This document shows, in pieces, positions 43,800 to 53,239 of a stretch of DNA of 64,000 nucleotides. The notes below the pieces were generated by a model. The model worked only from the letters and a program-made list of their open reading frames with translations. It ran no database searches and had not been told where the DNA came from. The translations under genes and the position numbers were made by a program. Source of the DNA: Flavobacterium limnophilum (lineage in GTDB: Bacteria > Bacteroidota > Bacteroidia > Flavobacteriales > Flavobacteriaceae); contig NZ_CP114289.2 of NCBI RefSeq assembly GCF_027111315.2, positions 2,852,001 through 2,916,000 on the forward strand. Reading direction: 5' to 3'. Numbering within the stretch: the stretch's first letter is position 1; every line of letters begins with the position of its first letter.

Positions 43800-43817
43800 T
43801 TGACTAAATTTAGTTAA
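43800..43817. promoter_or_regulatory. palindrome in the divergent lipid kinase/phosphatase promoter region
   Basis: TTGACTAAATTTAGTTAA is an 18-base palindrome with one mismatched pair and a perfect core CTAAATTTAG. It sits in the 63-base space between two divergent genes and is a candidate operator for both. Confidence 0.45.
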
Positions 43818-43846
43818 TTTTAATGACACCTCAAAATCACAAATAA

Positions 43847-44815
43847 ATGAAGCCTATTTTAAAATTGTATCGGGGTTATGCGAATGATGAAGAGTTGATC
43901 GTAATGGGACACGTTTTCAAACCAACTAAGGCAAAGGATTATGCTTTCGAGAAGAAAAAGTTTAAAAATGCTACTTCAATTATCCGTTTGTTTCGATTAA
44001 AAACAGAGGCCAATGCCGATGTATATTTAGAACACAACAACGCTACCATTCACACCAAAACACTAATTGATGGCTATTTTAAATTTTGCATTCCTGTAGA
44101 TCCAAATGTGGGTCACGGATGGATTGATTATGAGGTAAGTGTTTTTCAGGGCGATAACAAAATTGTGACCAAAGAGAGTTTCATTCGTCCAAAAAAAGAA
44201 AACATTGGAATCATTTCGGATATAGACGATACTTTTTTGATTTCTTACACCTTGAATCCTTTGAAGAAATTATATAATTTATTATTTCGAAACGTAAATT
44301 CTCGAAAAGTATATGAGGATGTAGTTCAACATTATCAAGCATTAAGTAGTGCAGGCAGAACAAATGGTGAAGAACAAAATGCTTTTTTTTATGTTTCCAG
44401 CAGCGAATGGAACTTGTATCGCTTTATAGTGAAATTTACAGAAATCCACCAATTGCCCAAAGCAGTTTTGTTGTTGAAAGACATTAAATCAAGTCTCACC
44501 GATTTTTTATGGACAGGAAGAGGCGGTCACAACCATAAATTTGAAAAAATAAAACATATTCTGGAATTTTATCCCAATTTGAAATACGTTTTAATGGGTG
44601 ACGATTCGCAAAAAGACCCTTTTTTATACGAAGCAATTTGCAAAATTTTCCCTGTCAATGTCAAAGCGGTTTATATTCGAAAAACGGGCTCACAAAAAAA
44701 GAAAAAGGTTTCAGAAGCTTTAAAAAACCTCGAAACCTTAAACGTTTCAACTTGTTATTTCACCAATAGTAGCGAAGCAATTGCACATTCCAAATCCATT
44801 GAACTCATCTTATAA
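43847..44815 (+). CDS. APP1-type phosphatidate phosphatase (DUF2183)
   Basis: This 322-residue protein has the APP1 catalytic domain. GIISDIDDTFLIS (about residues 123-135) carries the DxDxT nucleophile motif. YVSSSEWNLYRFIVKF and LLLKD and YVLMGDDSQKDPFLY complete the HAD-like site. An N-terminal beta domain (about 1-115) precedes it. The family dephosphorylates phosphatidate in yeast; bacterial members are little studied. It faces a lipid kinase gene, which fits opposite steps of one lipid cycle. Its last codons overlap the stop of the convergent ABC-F gene. Confidence 0.84.
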   Translation: MKPILKLYRGYANDEELIVMGHVFKPTKAKDYAFEKKKFKNATSIIRLFRLKTEANADVYLEHNNATIHTKTLIDGYFKFCIPVDPNVGHGWIDYEVSVFQGDNKIVTKESFIRPKKENIGIISDIDDTFLISYTLNPLKKLYNLLFRNVNSRKVYEDVVQHYQALSSAGRTNGEEQNAFFYVSSSEWNLYRFIVKFTEIHQLPKAVLLLKDIKSSLTDFLWTGRGGHNHKFEKIKHILEFYPNLKYVLMGDDSQKDPFLYEAICKIFPVNVKAVYIRKTGSQKKKKVSEALKNLETLNVSTCYFTNSSEAIAHSKSIELIL

Positions 44816-46723
44816 ACCTGCATTGTCAATTTCTTCCTGAACAATTTCCCAATCCAAAAGCAATTGATCTAAATCGGCTTTTTTCTTGTTGTAGGCAGTG
44901 AAAAACTTGGCGTCTTCTATATGTTTGTCATAATTAGAGGTCAACAATTTATCATCGTTTTGAATATCTCTTTCCAATTGCTTGATTTGGCTTTCGACTT
45001 TGCTCAATCTATTTTGCAAAGCTTTTCCTTTTTTCTGGTCTTCATAGGAAGCTTTGTTGCTTTCTTTTGGAGCCGCGGCTTTCAAGGCGTCTTTTTTCTC
45101 GACTTCACGCATATTTTCCAAGTTGCGTTGTTCCAAAAAGTAGTTCACATCTCCCAAATATTCCTTGATTTTTTGGTCTTTGAATTCGTAAACAATATTC
45201 GACATTCCTTGAAGAAAATCCCTGTCGTGAGAAACCAAAAGCAATGTCCCCTCATATTTTTGCAAGGCAGCTTTCAAAACATTTTTGGATTTGATGTCCA
45301 AGTGGTTCGTAGGCTCATCCATCACCAAAACGTTTATCGGTTGCAAAAGCAGTTTACAAAGTGCCAAACGGTTTCTTTCGCCTCCGGAAAGGACTTTTAC
45401 TTTCTTTTCGACATCATCGCCACGAAACAAAAATGAACCTAACATATCTCTCACTTTCGAGCGATTGGTATCCGTTGCGGCATCTTCCATCGTTCTCAAC
45501 AAAGTAATCTCGCCATCGAGATATTCGGCTTGATTTTGGGCAAAATAACCTAATTGTACGTTGTGACCTAACTTGATATTTCCTTCAAATTCAAATTCGT
45601 TGACAATGGCTTTGATGAAAGTCGATTTTCCTTGTCCATTTTGTCCAACGAAAGCAATTTTACTGCCTCGTTCCACCAAAAGAGAAATGTCTTTCAAAAT
45701 CGTTTTATCGCCGTAACTTTTGGTCACTTCTTCCGCTTCAATCACCACTTTTCCAGGTTCTTTTGAAAGAGGAAACGAAATATTCATTACCGAATTATCG
45801 TCTTCATCCACTTCGATGCGTTCCACTTTGTCCAATTTCTTGATAAGCGATTGCGCCATCGATGCCTTGGAAGCTTTGGCACGGAATTTCTCGATTAATT
45901 TTTCGGTTTCTTCTATTTTTTTGGCTTGGTTTTTTTGTGTCGCCAATTGCTTTTCGCGGATTTCGTGACGCAATTCCAAATATTCGGAATAAGGCTTGTT
46001 GAAATCATACGCTTTACCAAGGGAAATTTCAATGGTTCTATTGGTCACGTTATCCAAGAACATTTTGTCGTGCGAAACAATCACGACAACTCCGGGATAA
46101 TTGCGCAGGAAACTTTCCAACCAAATGATACTCTCGATATCCAGGTGATTCGTTGGCTCATCCAGCAACAAAACATCATTAGATTGTAATAATAACTTGG
46201 CCAATTCGATACGCATTCTCCAACCTCCCGAAAAAGTTTCGGTTTGATTATTAAAAACTTCTCTTTTGAAACCCAATCCCAGAAGAATTTTTTCGGTGTC
46301 GCCTACATAATTATATCCTCCCAACAAATCGAAACGATGAGTGTAATCGGATAAATCTTCAATGATTTGGCTGTATTCCTCACTTTCATAATCGGTTCTG
46401 GTGACCAACTGGTGATTGATTTCTTCCAGCTTTTTTTCCACAATTTTAATATCAGTAAAAGCTTCATACGCCTCTTCAAGCACCGTTCTTCCTTGTTCAA
46501 AATCGATATCTTGACGCAAGAATCCCATTCGAACTTCCTTTTCCTGGGAAATTACACCCGAGTCAGGAGCAAAATCTTTGGCCAAGATTTTAAGCATGGT
46601 GGATTTCCCGGCTCCGTTTTTGCCAACAAGACCCACACGGTCTCCAGCACCCAATCGAAAGGTTACTTCTTCGAACAAATAAGTCCCTCCAAAAGAAACG
46701 GATAAATTATGTATATTAAGCAT
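44810..46723 (-). CDS. ABC-F family ATPase with C-terminal coiled coil (Uup-like)
   Basis: This 637-residue protein has two ABC domains (Walker A GKNGAGKST about residue 36 and GQNGQGKST about 360, signatures FSGGWRMR and LSGGERNR, Walker B LLDEPTNH and MDEPTNH). A C-terminal coiled coil follows (about 565-630, QNRLSKVESQIKQLERD), as in Uup. These proteins act on the ribosome or on DNA intermediates. It is longer than the ABC-F at 22.1 kb because of the coiled coil. It converges with the APP1 gene: its TAA lies within the last Leu codon of that gene. Confidence 0.9.
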   Translation of the reverse strand: MLNIHNLSVSFGGTYLFEEVTFRLGAGDRVGLVGKNGAGKSTMLKILAKDFAPDSGVISQEKEVRMGFLRQDIDFEQGRTVLEEAYEAFTDIKIVEKKLEEINHQLVTRTDYESEEYSQIIEDLSDYTHRFDLLGGYNYVGDTEKILLGLGFKREVFNNQTETFSGGWRMRIELAKLLLQSNDVLLLDEPTNHLDIESIIWLESFLRNYPGVVVIVSHDKMFLDNVTNRTIEISLGKAYDFNKPYSEYLELRHEIREKQLATQKNQAKKIEETEKLIEKFRAKASKASMAQSLIKKLDKVERIEVDEDDNSVMNISFPLSKEPGKVVIEAEEVTKSYGDKTILKDISLLVERGSKIAFVGQNGQGKSTFIKAIVNEFEFEGNIKLGHNVQLGYFAQNQAEYLDGEITLLRTMEDAATDTNRSKVRDMLGSFLFRGDDVEKKVKVLSGGERNRLALCKLLLQPINVLVMDEPTNHLDIKSKNVLKAALQKYEGTLLLVSHDRDFLQGMSNIVYEFKDQKIKEYLGDVNYFLEQRNLENMREVEKKDALKAAAPKESNKASYEDQKKGKALQNRLSKVESQIKQLERDIQNDDKLLTSNYDKHIEDAKFFTAYNKKKADLDQLLLDWEIVQEEIDNAGL

Positions 46724-46742
46724 TTATTGTGTTTTGTATTTG

Positions 46743-46750
46743 TAAATTTG
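46743..46750 (+). promoter_or_regulatory. Bacteroidota -7 element (TAAATTTG)
   Basis: TAAATTTG matches TAnnTTTG, 35 bases before the DUF983 start. Confidence 0.42.
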
Positions 46751-46785
46751 TGGCTCCAAAAAAGGAGAAAATTAATTTTTTGCAA

Positions 46786-47166
46786 ATGTTAAAAAAAGGA
46801 TCCAAATTAAATAGCATTTTAACAGGAACTTGTCCTAGATGTCAGAATGAGAGTATGTATTTGGATAAAAATCCGTTACATTTTTCGAAATTGATTAAAA
46901 TGCACGAAAGATGCAGCCATTGTGATTTGAAATATGAAATAGAACCCTCTTTCTTTTATGGTGCGATGTATGTTAGTTACGCATTGAATGTAGCACTTAG
47001 TATTGCAACCTTTATCGTGTCTTATCTTATTCTTGAAACCAGCATAAAAAATTCTTTTATCGCCATTCTTGTTGCCAATATTCTTTTATTTCCATTCGTT
47101 TTGCGATGGTCAAGAAATATTTACATCAATATGTTTGTGTCTTATGACAAGAAATATAAAAAATAG
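46786..47166 (+). CDS. DUF983 zinc-ribbon membrane protein
   Basis: This 126-residue protein has an N-terminal four-cysteine zinc ribbon (CPRC about residue 18, CSHC about 46) and two membrane helices (about 65-85 and 90-110). EPSFFYGAMYVSYALN is the DUF983 landmark. The ATG at 46786 places the family's usual start. The family often lies near cytochrome oxidase genes in other bacteria, but no such genes are here. The function is unknown. Confidence 0.84.
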   Translation: MLKKGSKLNSILTGTCPRCQNESMYLDKNPLHFSKLIKMHERCSHCDLKYEIEPSFFYGAMYVSYALNVALSIATFIVSYLILETSIKNSFIAILVANILLFPFVLRWSRNIYINMFVSYDKKYKK

Positions 47167-47167
47167 G

Positions 47168-48214
47168 CTAAGCTTTTTTTTCAAATCTTTTAATGTCAAT
47201 CGATCTTTGCAACGGTTTTTGATATTCAATATTTTCGAATAAAGCTTTGGCCATTGCAGGACCCAGCATAACTCCGCGTGTCCCCAAACCATTCAAAATA
47301 TGAACAGAATCGTGGTTGGAAGATGTTCCTACCAGCGGTCTTCTATCTTTGACAGTTGGTCTAACGCCTGCAAAATGGGAAACAATTTCAAAATCACAGT
47401 TGATTAGCTCTTTAATTTTTTCGACCAACTCCTTTTTCCCTTCTTCGGTAGGAATGTCTGTTTTGCTCTCCCAATTATAAGTTGCACCTATTTTGAACAA
47501 ATCATTACCAAGTGGCAAAATAAACACACTTGCATTCACGATGACATCCAAACCAAGTTTTGGTGCTTTTATAACGAGCAATTCTCCTTTAGTTCCGTCG
47601 AGTGGCAAATGCTTGAAATAAGGATTGGCGTGCATTCCGAAACCTTCAGCAAAAATGATGTGTTTGGCCTGAATGTCTTTGTATCGAATTCCGTTGTTCT
47701 CTTCTTGCAAAAGCGAATAATCGAAAGATTCTTCTATAAATAATTTATTTTTTATTAGATACGATCTGTATAAATTCAACAACAATGCTGTGTCAACATA
47801 ACCTGTTTGCAAAACTTCCCCATAACCAAATGGAAAATCAATGGAATCATATTTTTTTGAAATCAATTGCGTGGACAAAAAAGGAGCCAGATTCGTTTTA
47901 TCGGAAGCGGCAAACCAATTATTTTGCTCTTCGACGGAAAAAAACTTTCTTAAAATAGGAGTCTTAAAATCAACTTTATCGTTCAGCTTTTTTTCCAGTC
48001 TAGCCAAAAATTCATGCATAATGAGCAAATGTTCTGTGGCTTGTCCTACTTCTGAAAATCTTTTTAGAATGACGGGATTGTATAGACCTCCGGCTATTTT
48101 GGATGAATTCTGCGAATTATTGTCGAGAACCAAAATAGATTTATTGTTTTGCAAGGCCAATTCAGAAAATGAAATACCTGCCAGTCCAGAACCTATAATT
48201 AAATAATCTATCAT
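47168..48214 (-). CDS. FAD-dependent oxidoreductase (DAO family)
   Basis: This 348-residue flavoprotein has the dinucleotide motif IIGSGLAGISF near residue 6, the conserved KIAGGLYNPV (about 40), and the C-terminal DRRPLVGTS and ILNGLGTRGVMLGP (about 295-325) typical of D-amino-acid oxidase/glycine oxidase-like and MnmC C-terminal-like enzymes. The substrate is uncertain: it could oxidise an amine or be an MnmC-like enzyme without the methyltransferase part. It is convergent with DUF983 with one base between stop codons. Confidence 0.83.
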   Translation of the reverse strand: MIDYLIIGSGLAGISFSELALQNNKSILVLDNNSQNSSKIAGGLYNPVILKRFSEVGQATEHLLIMHEFLARLEKKLNDKVDFKTPILRKFFSVEEQNNWFAASDKTNLAPFLSTQLISKKYDSIDFPFGYGEVLQTGYVDTALLLNLYRSYLIKNKLFIEESFDYSLLQEENNGIRYKDIQAKHIIFAEGFGMHANPYFKHLPLDGTKGELLVIKAPKLGLDVIVNASVFILPLGNDLFKIGATYNWESKTDIPTEEGKKELVEKIKELINCDFEIVSHFAGVRPTVKDRRPLVGTSSNHDSVHILNGLGTRGVMLGPAMAKALFENIEYQKPLQRSIDIKRFEKKA

Positions 48215-48267
48215 TTGAAGTGGAAAGTTTGAAGTTTGAAGATGGAAGTTGAAATATGCCCTAAATT

Positions 48268-48300
48268 AAAAGAACTCCTACCAAAGGTAAGAGTTCTTTA
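48268..48300. terminator. terminator of the gld operon
   Basis: AAAGAACTC pairs with GAGTTCTTT, strengthened by TACC/GGTA inside. It lies 21 bases after gldN on the minus strand. Confidence 0.78.
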
Positions 48301-48320
48301 AAATACATTCTAAATGAAAT

Positions 48321-49214
48321 TTAGTAATTCCACATATCTTCTTCGAAATCGCGAATTTTCTCTTTCACTCTTTCGGCTTCCAGCAATTGATTTTGCGCAT
48401 TATCTTTCATGTAACTTGCAATTGCCCTATCGCCATAAACATTTTCTTCTTGATAAATTGTGGCATTAAATCGTCTCGAATTTAATATCTGGTCAAAAGA
48501 AATAGGCATTGACGAATTCTTGTCATTGAAACATTTTGCTTCATGCAAAACATCTCTTGAAGCTGGGAAAAACACCCAGAACAATTCGATATAATCTTTT
48601 TCGTCACTGTTCATTGTGTAAACATCTGGAGTAACTGGACAAATACCAAGTAATCTGTATTTCAATTCACTTTGACGTTTGTCAAAATACCAGTATCCTT
48701 TGATTTTATATTGGGTAACATCTTGGGCCGTCAAATCTTGTTTAACAATATATTCGGGAGAAATCTGTTGTCCAGCATTTATTTGCTCTCTACCAGCATC
48801 TGTAGTGTCAATTCGAGTCAAAGAAGCTTTAATGTCTTTGTATGATTTTTTAGTATTAAAATAACTATCCGAATATACTTCAGAAATCTCACCATTACGA
48901 ATGGCTTTTGTCAAAACATCATACAAAGAACGTCTGTCAGAACCAATGTTTGCAGTATCTATCGGAAAGTACAAAGGAAAATTAATTCTTTCGCTCAAAT
49001 CAATAATTTCCCAAACCGTTTTTCCCATCAAGACATCTCTATCATCAACATAACCATATTCCAATGGTTTGTCGTTGTCAGAAACAAGTTGGGCAGCAGA
49101 CTTGAGTCCAATTTCTTCGGGTATCTTTGCGTTGAGCAAATTAGTCTGCGCATAAGAAGCTACACTCCCAAGAATGGCAATAATAACTATTGAAAAAAAT
49201 CTCCTATTCATCAT
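48321..49214 (-). CDS. gldN: gliding motility / type IX secretion protein GldN
   Basis: This 297-residue exported protein (signal peptide to about residue 22, SYAQ) is the PorN/GldN component of the type IX secretion system. Landmarks are YGYVDDRDVLMGKTVWEIIDLSER (split as YVDDRDVLMGKTVWE and IIDLSER) near residues 54-76, KGYWYFDKRQSELKYRLLGICPV and the C-terminal EDMWNY. GldN forms the periplasmic ring with GldK under the outer membrane. It is the last gene of gldK-L-M-N, 48 bases after gldM. Confidence 0.94.
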   Translation of the reverse strand: MMNRRFFSIVIIAILGSVASYAQTNLLNAKIPEEIGLKSAAQLVSDNDKPLEYGYVDDRDVLMGKTVWEIIDLSERINFPLYFPIDTANIGSDRRSLYDVLTKAIRNGEISEVYSDSYFNTKKSYKDIKASLTRIDTTDAGREQINAGQQISPEYIVKQDLTAQDVTQYKIKGYWYFDKRQSELKYRLLGICPVTPDVYTMNSDEKDYIELFWVFFPASRDVLHEAKCFNDKNSSMPISFDQILNSRRFNATIYQEENVYGDRAIASYMKDNAQNQLLEAERVKEKIRDFEEDMWNY

Positions 49215-49262
49215 AATATCATTATAAATTATTGAAGTAGCTTTATATCAAACTTACTTTAT

Positions 49263-50816
49263 TTATTGTATTTCATAAATTACCGGTGCAGTTCTTGGCA
49301 ATAAATAACTACCTGCTCCCACTAATTTTGTTTTAATTTCGGAAATGGTAACTTGATCTCCTCTTCCTACTTTTGAAAGAGCAGATTTACACTGTCCATT
49401 CAATTTGTTTCCTGCAACCACCACCGTAGGTTGCCCTGTCACTTTAAAATTAAATCCAACGACATCCAATCCAACTTCAAAATCAAAGTCAACCAATTTG
49501 GCTCCAATTGTCGAAATTTCTAAACTTGATTTAGGTCCTTTTACAACACCCATTTCTCCTCTGATGGTACCTGTTGGCCCTGGAATTCCTTTAATTCTAA
49601 AAGTCTTTTTATCTGAAACTTTTGAATTATCAGGAAGTGTTCCCGTAACATTGATGACCACTTCAGTACCCGTACCTGGACGCATCGTATAAGAACTTGT
49701 ATTGCCAACACGTGTTAAACCTGCTGCAGAAGCACTAACCTTATCAGGAGAAATTCCTGCAAATGATATCGTCATTGGATTAACAACTCCACGATACACT
49801 ACATTCATTTTATCTGCCGATATGGTGGCTGATTTTGGTCGAGCTACAACAACATAGGTGCTTTTTTGAATAGGAAGAGGTACTAATTTTCCGTTTTCTT
49901 CAAAATTGAAGGAACCGTTTATTGGGTGTTCCCCAATATTTCCAGCACCAAACGAAAACTTTGCTTGACCAGCTTCAGCGCGTAAACTTGATCCATTTAC
50001 AATTACTGACTTCGCTTTAAGCGTTGGGTCAAATTTTCCTAAAATAATCTTTCCAGTTACCGCCTCTCCTTGAAAGAAAACAGATTTATCAAGAACAACA
50101 ATCGGTTGATACGCTGTAAGTGAAGCTGCTGCAACCAAATCAGTTTGAAACATTCCGGTCATTACATCGCTTTCCGTTGTTTTGATATCGGCTTGCAATT
50201 GAGATAATTTGGTTATTGTGGCTATAAGAGGAAATCCTTTGTAGTTATAATCAATCCAATCTAATTTAGCACCTGCCTTTTCAGAATAAACTTGCTTGGT
50301 TGCAAATCTTTTTTCTATTTTATCCATTTCTATTTCAGCAATATCTCTTCCTCCAATTGCTTTTATCTGAGCTGGATAATTATGAATTTTATCCAAAAAT
50401 TCTTTCCCTTCCTTGGAAACCCTGTCTCCCGTAAAAAACAGTCTGTCAATCAAATCACCTTTATCCATTTCCTCGTAAGGCAAATTACCTTCGGCATCTC
50501 TCTCAAATTTTTGAGTAACTTTGGTTTTGATACTTTCGATGTAATCGTTAAATTCTTTAGACAAAGCTCTAATTTTTTCAACTTTTGCTCTTTTATCACC
50601 AAATTGCCCTGGTTGATCTACTGCTTTCTGGGATAACTGTTGAAATGAAGATTCATTTCTACCATCGGTGATTGAATTTGATTCAATAATTTTATTGTTC
50701 AAGATTCCAAAGGCCGACAATACTTCTTTGGACATATTTAATGCTAACATTGCGATGAAAACCAGATACATTAGGTTAATCATCTTCTGCCTAGGGGTTA
50801 ATTTTCCTCCTGCCAT
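49263..50816 (-). CDS. gldM: gliding motility / type IX secretion protein GldM
   Basis: This 517-residue protein has a short cytoplasmic N-terminus (MAGGKLTPRQKMINLMYLVF), one transmembrane helix (about 12-32) and a long periplasmic part with helical D1 and Ig-like D2-D4 domains (SADKMNVVYRGVVNPMTIS near 330). GldM dimers rotate with the GldL ring, converting proton flow into motion that drives the secretion ring. It lies between gldL (46-base gap) and gldN. Confidence 0.95.
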   Translation of the reverse strand: MAGGKLTPRQKMINLMYLVFIAMLALNMSKEVLSAFGILNNKIIESNSITDGRNESSFQQLSQKAVDQPGQFGDKRAKVEKIRALSKEFNDYIESIKTKVTQKFERDAEGNLPYEEMDKGDLIDRLFFTGDRVSKEGKEFLDKIHNYPAQIKAIGGRDIAEIEMDKIEKRFATKQVYSEKAGAKLDWIDYNYKGFPLIATITKLSQLQADIKTTESDVMTGMFQTDLVAAASLTAYQPIVVLDKSVFFQGEAVTGKIILGKFDPTLKAKSVIVNGSSLRAEAGQAKFSFGAGNIGEHPINGSFNFEENGKLVPLPIQKSTYVVVARPKSATISADKMNVVYRGVVNPMTISFAGISPDKVSASAAGLTRVGNTSSYTMRPGTGTEVVINVTGTLPDNSKVSDKKTFRIKGIPGPTGTIRGEMGVVKGPKSSLEISTIGAKLVDFDFEVGLDVVGFNFKVTGQPTVVVAGNKLNGQCKSALSKVGRGDQVTISEIKTKLVGAGSYLLPRTAPVIYEIQ

Positions 50817-50862
50817 ATTTTCTAATAATTAGTTTATTGTTTTTATATAAAGTCTGAACTAA

Positions 50863-51513
50863 TTATCCTTTATTACTCATTGCAGAAAGCATTCCTCCAT
50901 AAACGTTGTTCAATGACGACAAGTTAGAAGTCAATGATTGCATTTGTTCTTTTAATTTAATGTTGTTTTCGGCAACTTCCTCGTTAATTTGCGCATTTCG
51001 GGAAGCGCTTTGCAATTGAATTTTATACAAGCTGTTTAAAGATTCCATTTGGGCTGCAGCCAATGTCAACTCTTCGCTATATTTTTTGGTTGAAGCAATT
51101 GAATCAACCGTTGGCGAAATTGCTTTGGCAGCGCCTTCAAAATTTTTGATGCTGTTTCCTAAACTTGACATCAATTCTCCGTCAATTTTTGCTTCTTTAA
51201 GCATTACGTCTAATTTTTGAGACAAAAGTCCTTGCGCTTCTTTAGGAGTCTCTACTTTGGCTGTTTTTTTACGAGCTTCGCCGTTGGCCAATTCTGGATA
51301 AACCAAAGTCCAATCCAATTCATCATCTACAGGTTCAAATGCAGAAAGGGCAAAAATTGCAGCTTCAACTATTAATCCCACAGTTAACATTGCGTTACCT
51401 GTAAAAATAGGAGGAAATTCAAGATGCGTTATTTTGAATAAAGCTCCGATAATAACTACTGCTGCCCCCATTCCGTAGGCGAAATTCATTTGTTTTTTGC
51501 TAAGTAATGACAT
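50863..51513 (-). CDS. gldL: gliding motility / type IX secretion motor protein GldL
   Basis: This 216-residue protein has two transmembrane helices (NFAYGMGAAVVIIGALFKITH and ML TVGLIVEAAIFALSAFEP, about residues 10-30 and 40-62) and a cytoplasmic helical C-terminus. The Glu in VEAAIFALS is the conserved membrane acidic residue proposed to carry protons. With GldM it forms the 5:2 motor of the type IX system and gliding machinery. Confidence 0.94.
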   Translation of the reverse strand: MSLLSKKQMNFAYGMGAAVVIIGALFKITHLEFPPIFTGNAMLTVGLIVEAAIFALSAFEPVDDELDWTLVYPELANGEARKKTAKVETPKEAQGLLSQKLDVMLKEAKIDGELMSSLGNSIKNFEGAAKAISPTVDSIASTKKYSEELTLAAAQMESLNSLYKIQLQSASRNAQINEEVAENNIKLKEQMQSLTSNLSSLNNVYGGMLSAMSNKG

Positions 51514-51554
51514 ATTTTTTTTTTTAGGTTTTATTTTATTTAAATTGGGTTTGT

Positions 51555-52973
51555 TTATCTTTTTTTCTTGATTTTCTCGGTAGACTGTGTTCCCATGTAA
51601 TCTTGAACGGTTCTAAATCCGATAAAACTTCTTGCGGAATCAGCATATTCAAAAGTTCTTGTACTTACTTGAAGGAAATAAGCAACATCTTTCCAAGAAC
51701 CACCACGAACTACTTTACGCTTATTGGAAGTATCCATATTGTTCGGATTCATTGAAGACACATATTCGTAGGCATTTGGATCATAAGCCGAATCGGTCCA
51801 TTCAGCCACGTTTCCAGCCATATTATAAAGATTATAACCATTTGGCTCATACGATTTTGCTTCTACAGTATATAAAGCTTGATCCGCAGCATAATCTCCT
51901 CTATTCGGTTTGAAATTAGCCAAGAAACATCCTCTGTCATTTTTAGTATAAGGACCTCCCCAAGGATAAGTGGCAGATTCCAATCCTCCTCTTGCGGAAT
52001 ATTCCCATTCTGCCTCGCTAGGCAATCTGAAACTATTTACTTGGTCACGACCTTTACTTTTAGATTTAATCCAGCTATTTTTTTTCAACGTTCTCCATGC
52101 GCAAAATGCTTTTGCTTGTTGCCAGTTCACACCCACTACTGGATAATCACCATAAGCTTGATGCCAGAAATAATCGTTGTGCATTGGCTCATTATAAGAA
52201 TAAGAGAAATCTTTGATCCAAGTGGTAGTATCAGGATATACTTTTACTTGTTCTGTTCTAATAAAATCTTTTCTTTTACCCACTTTGGCTCTTGCCGCAG
52301 CTTGAATATCCATCCAAGAATATCTGAATTTCAATTTATCAACATCAATGGTTCTTAATCCGTTGTAAGATGCTTCCAAAGGCAAGTACATGGAATCCAT
52401 AACTTCAGTATAATATTCATCAGGATACAACTTGGTATCCTTGATCAATTTTACTTTATGATTCAATTTTCTACCTGCATAAGGATCATCATCTGTACCA
52501 ATACTGTAATAGTTATCATACATGTATTTGTCATAGGCGGTCATTTTCTCAGGGTCTTGATCATTAAAAGCAAAATCCCCAATACTACCGGCACTTTTGC
52601 CTTTTCCTTTAGCTTTTCCTGCACCATCTCCAGCTTTTATACCAGATTCGTCAGCCAAAATAGCCAATCTAACCCTCATAGTTGAATCTTTAACCCATTC
52701 AACAAATTCACGGTATTCTCTATTGGTTATTTCTGTTTCATCCATATAGAACGAACGAACGGTAACCGTTTTTGTGCTTGCGTCTCCAACATTGGCAACA
52801 TCTTCATCAGATTTCCCCATAATAAAAGAACCTCCAGGAACTAACGTCATTCCATAAGGTTTCTCGGGGTGCCATTTTGCTCCTTTAACACCAACTAATT
52901 CTCCTTTGTCGCTTGTTTTACCACAGCCTATTAGTAAGGTTAAAATTGCCGTAAATGCAATGAACTTCTTCAT
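51555..52973 (-). CDS. gldK: gliding motility lipoprotein GldK
   Basis: This 472-residue lipoprotein (lipobox LLIGCGK) has a formylglycine-generating-enzyme-like (SUMF1) fold: FIMGKSDEDV and FYMDETEITNREYREFV near residues 50-90, YPVVGVNWQQAKAFCAW (about 275-290), RLPSEAEWEYSARGG (about 315) and KVVRGGSWKD (about 425). It is the outer-membrane-linked ring component of the type IX secretion system. It opens the operon; the 266 bases upstream hold no gene. Confidence 0.95.
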   Translation of the reverse strand: MKKFIAFTAILTLLIGCGKTSDKGELVGVKGAKWHPEKPYGMTLVPGGSFIMGKSDEDVANVGDASTKTVTVRSFYMDETEITNREYREFVEWVKDSTMRVRLAILADESGIKAGDGAGKAKGKGKSAGSIGDFAFNDQDPEKMTAYDKYMYDNYYSIGTDDDPYAGRKLNHKVKLIKDTKLYPDEYYTEVMDSMYLPLEASYNGLRTIDVDKLKFRYSWMDIQAAARAKVGKRKDFIRTEQVKVYPDTTTWIKDFSYSYNEPMHNDYFWHQAYGDYPVVGVNWQQAKAFCAWRTLKKNSWIKSKSKGRDQVNSFRLPSEAEWEYSARGGLESATYPWGGPYTKNDRGCFLANFKPNRGDYAADQALYTVEAKSYEPNGYNLYNMAGNVAEWTDSAYDPNAYEYVSSMNPNNMDTSNKRKVVRGGSWKDVAYFLQVSTRTFEYADSARSFIGFRTVQDYMGTQSTEKIKKKR

Positions 52974-53229
52974 ATAAATTAGGGTTATATATTTATTATT
53001 ATTGATTGCGTAAACCTATTTATTATTATTTTAAAAAACAATTATTTGCCGCACTATTTATTTCGTTAACCAAAACTAAAATTAAATAAGGAAATAAAAA
53101 AATATTACATCGATAAAACACAAATAACATCGATAAAAAGATGAAAATATTTTTTTTCGTAAGCATTAATTTATAAAAAATACAATGGCTTTTGTCGTTA
53201 ATTCATTTATTCTTTTTCAATAAATAGCA

Positions 53230-53237
53230 CAAAGATA
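53230..53237 (-). promoter_or_regulatory. possible -7 element upstream of gldK
   Basis: On the minus strand TATCTTTG matches TAnnTTTG. It would give a long leader of about 255 bases to gldK, and no -33 partner is visible, so this is weak. Confidence 0.3.
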
Positions 53238-53239
53238 AT

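Noticed and set aside
53000..53239. Small gene between the arginase-fold gene and gldK
   Set aside because: The region is very AT-rich and has no open frame with a credible start or composition.
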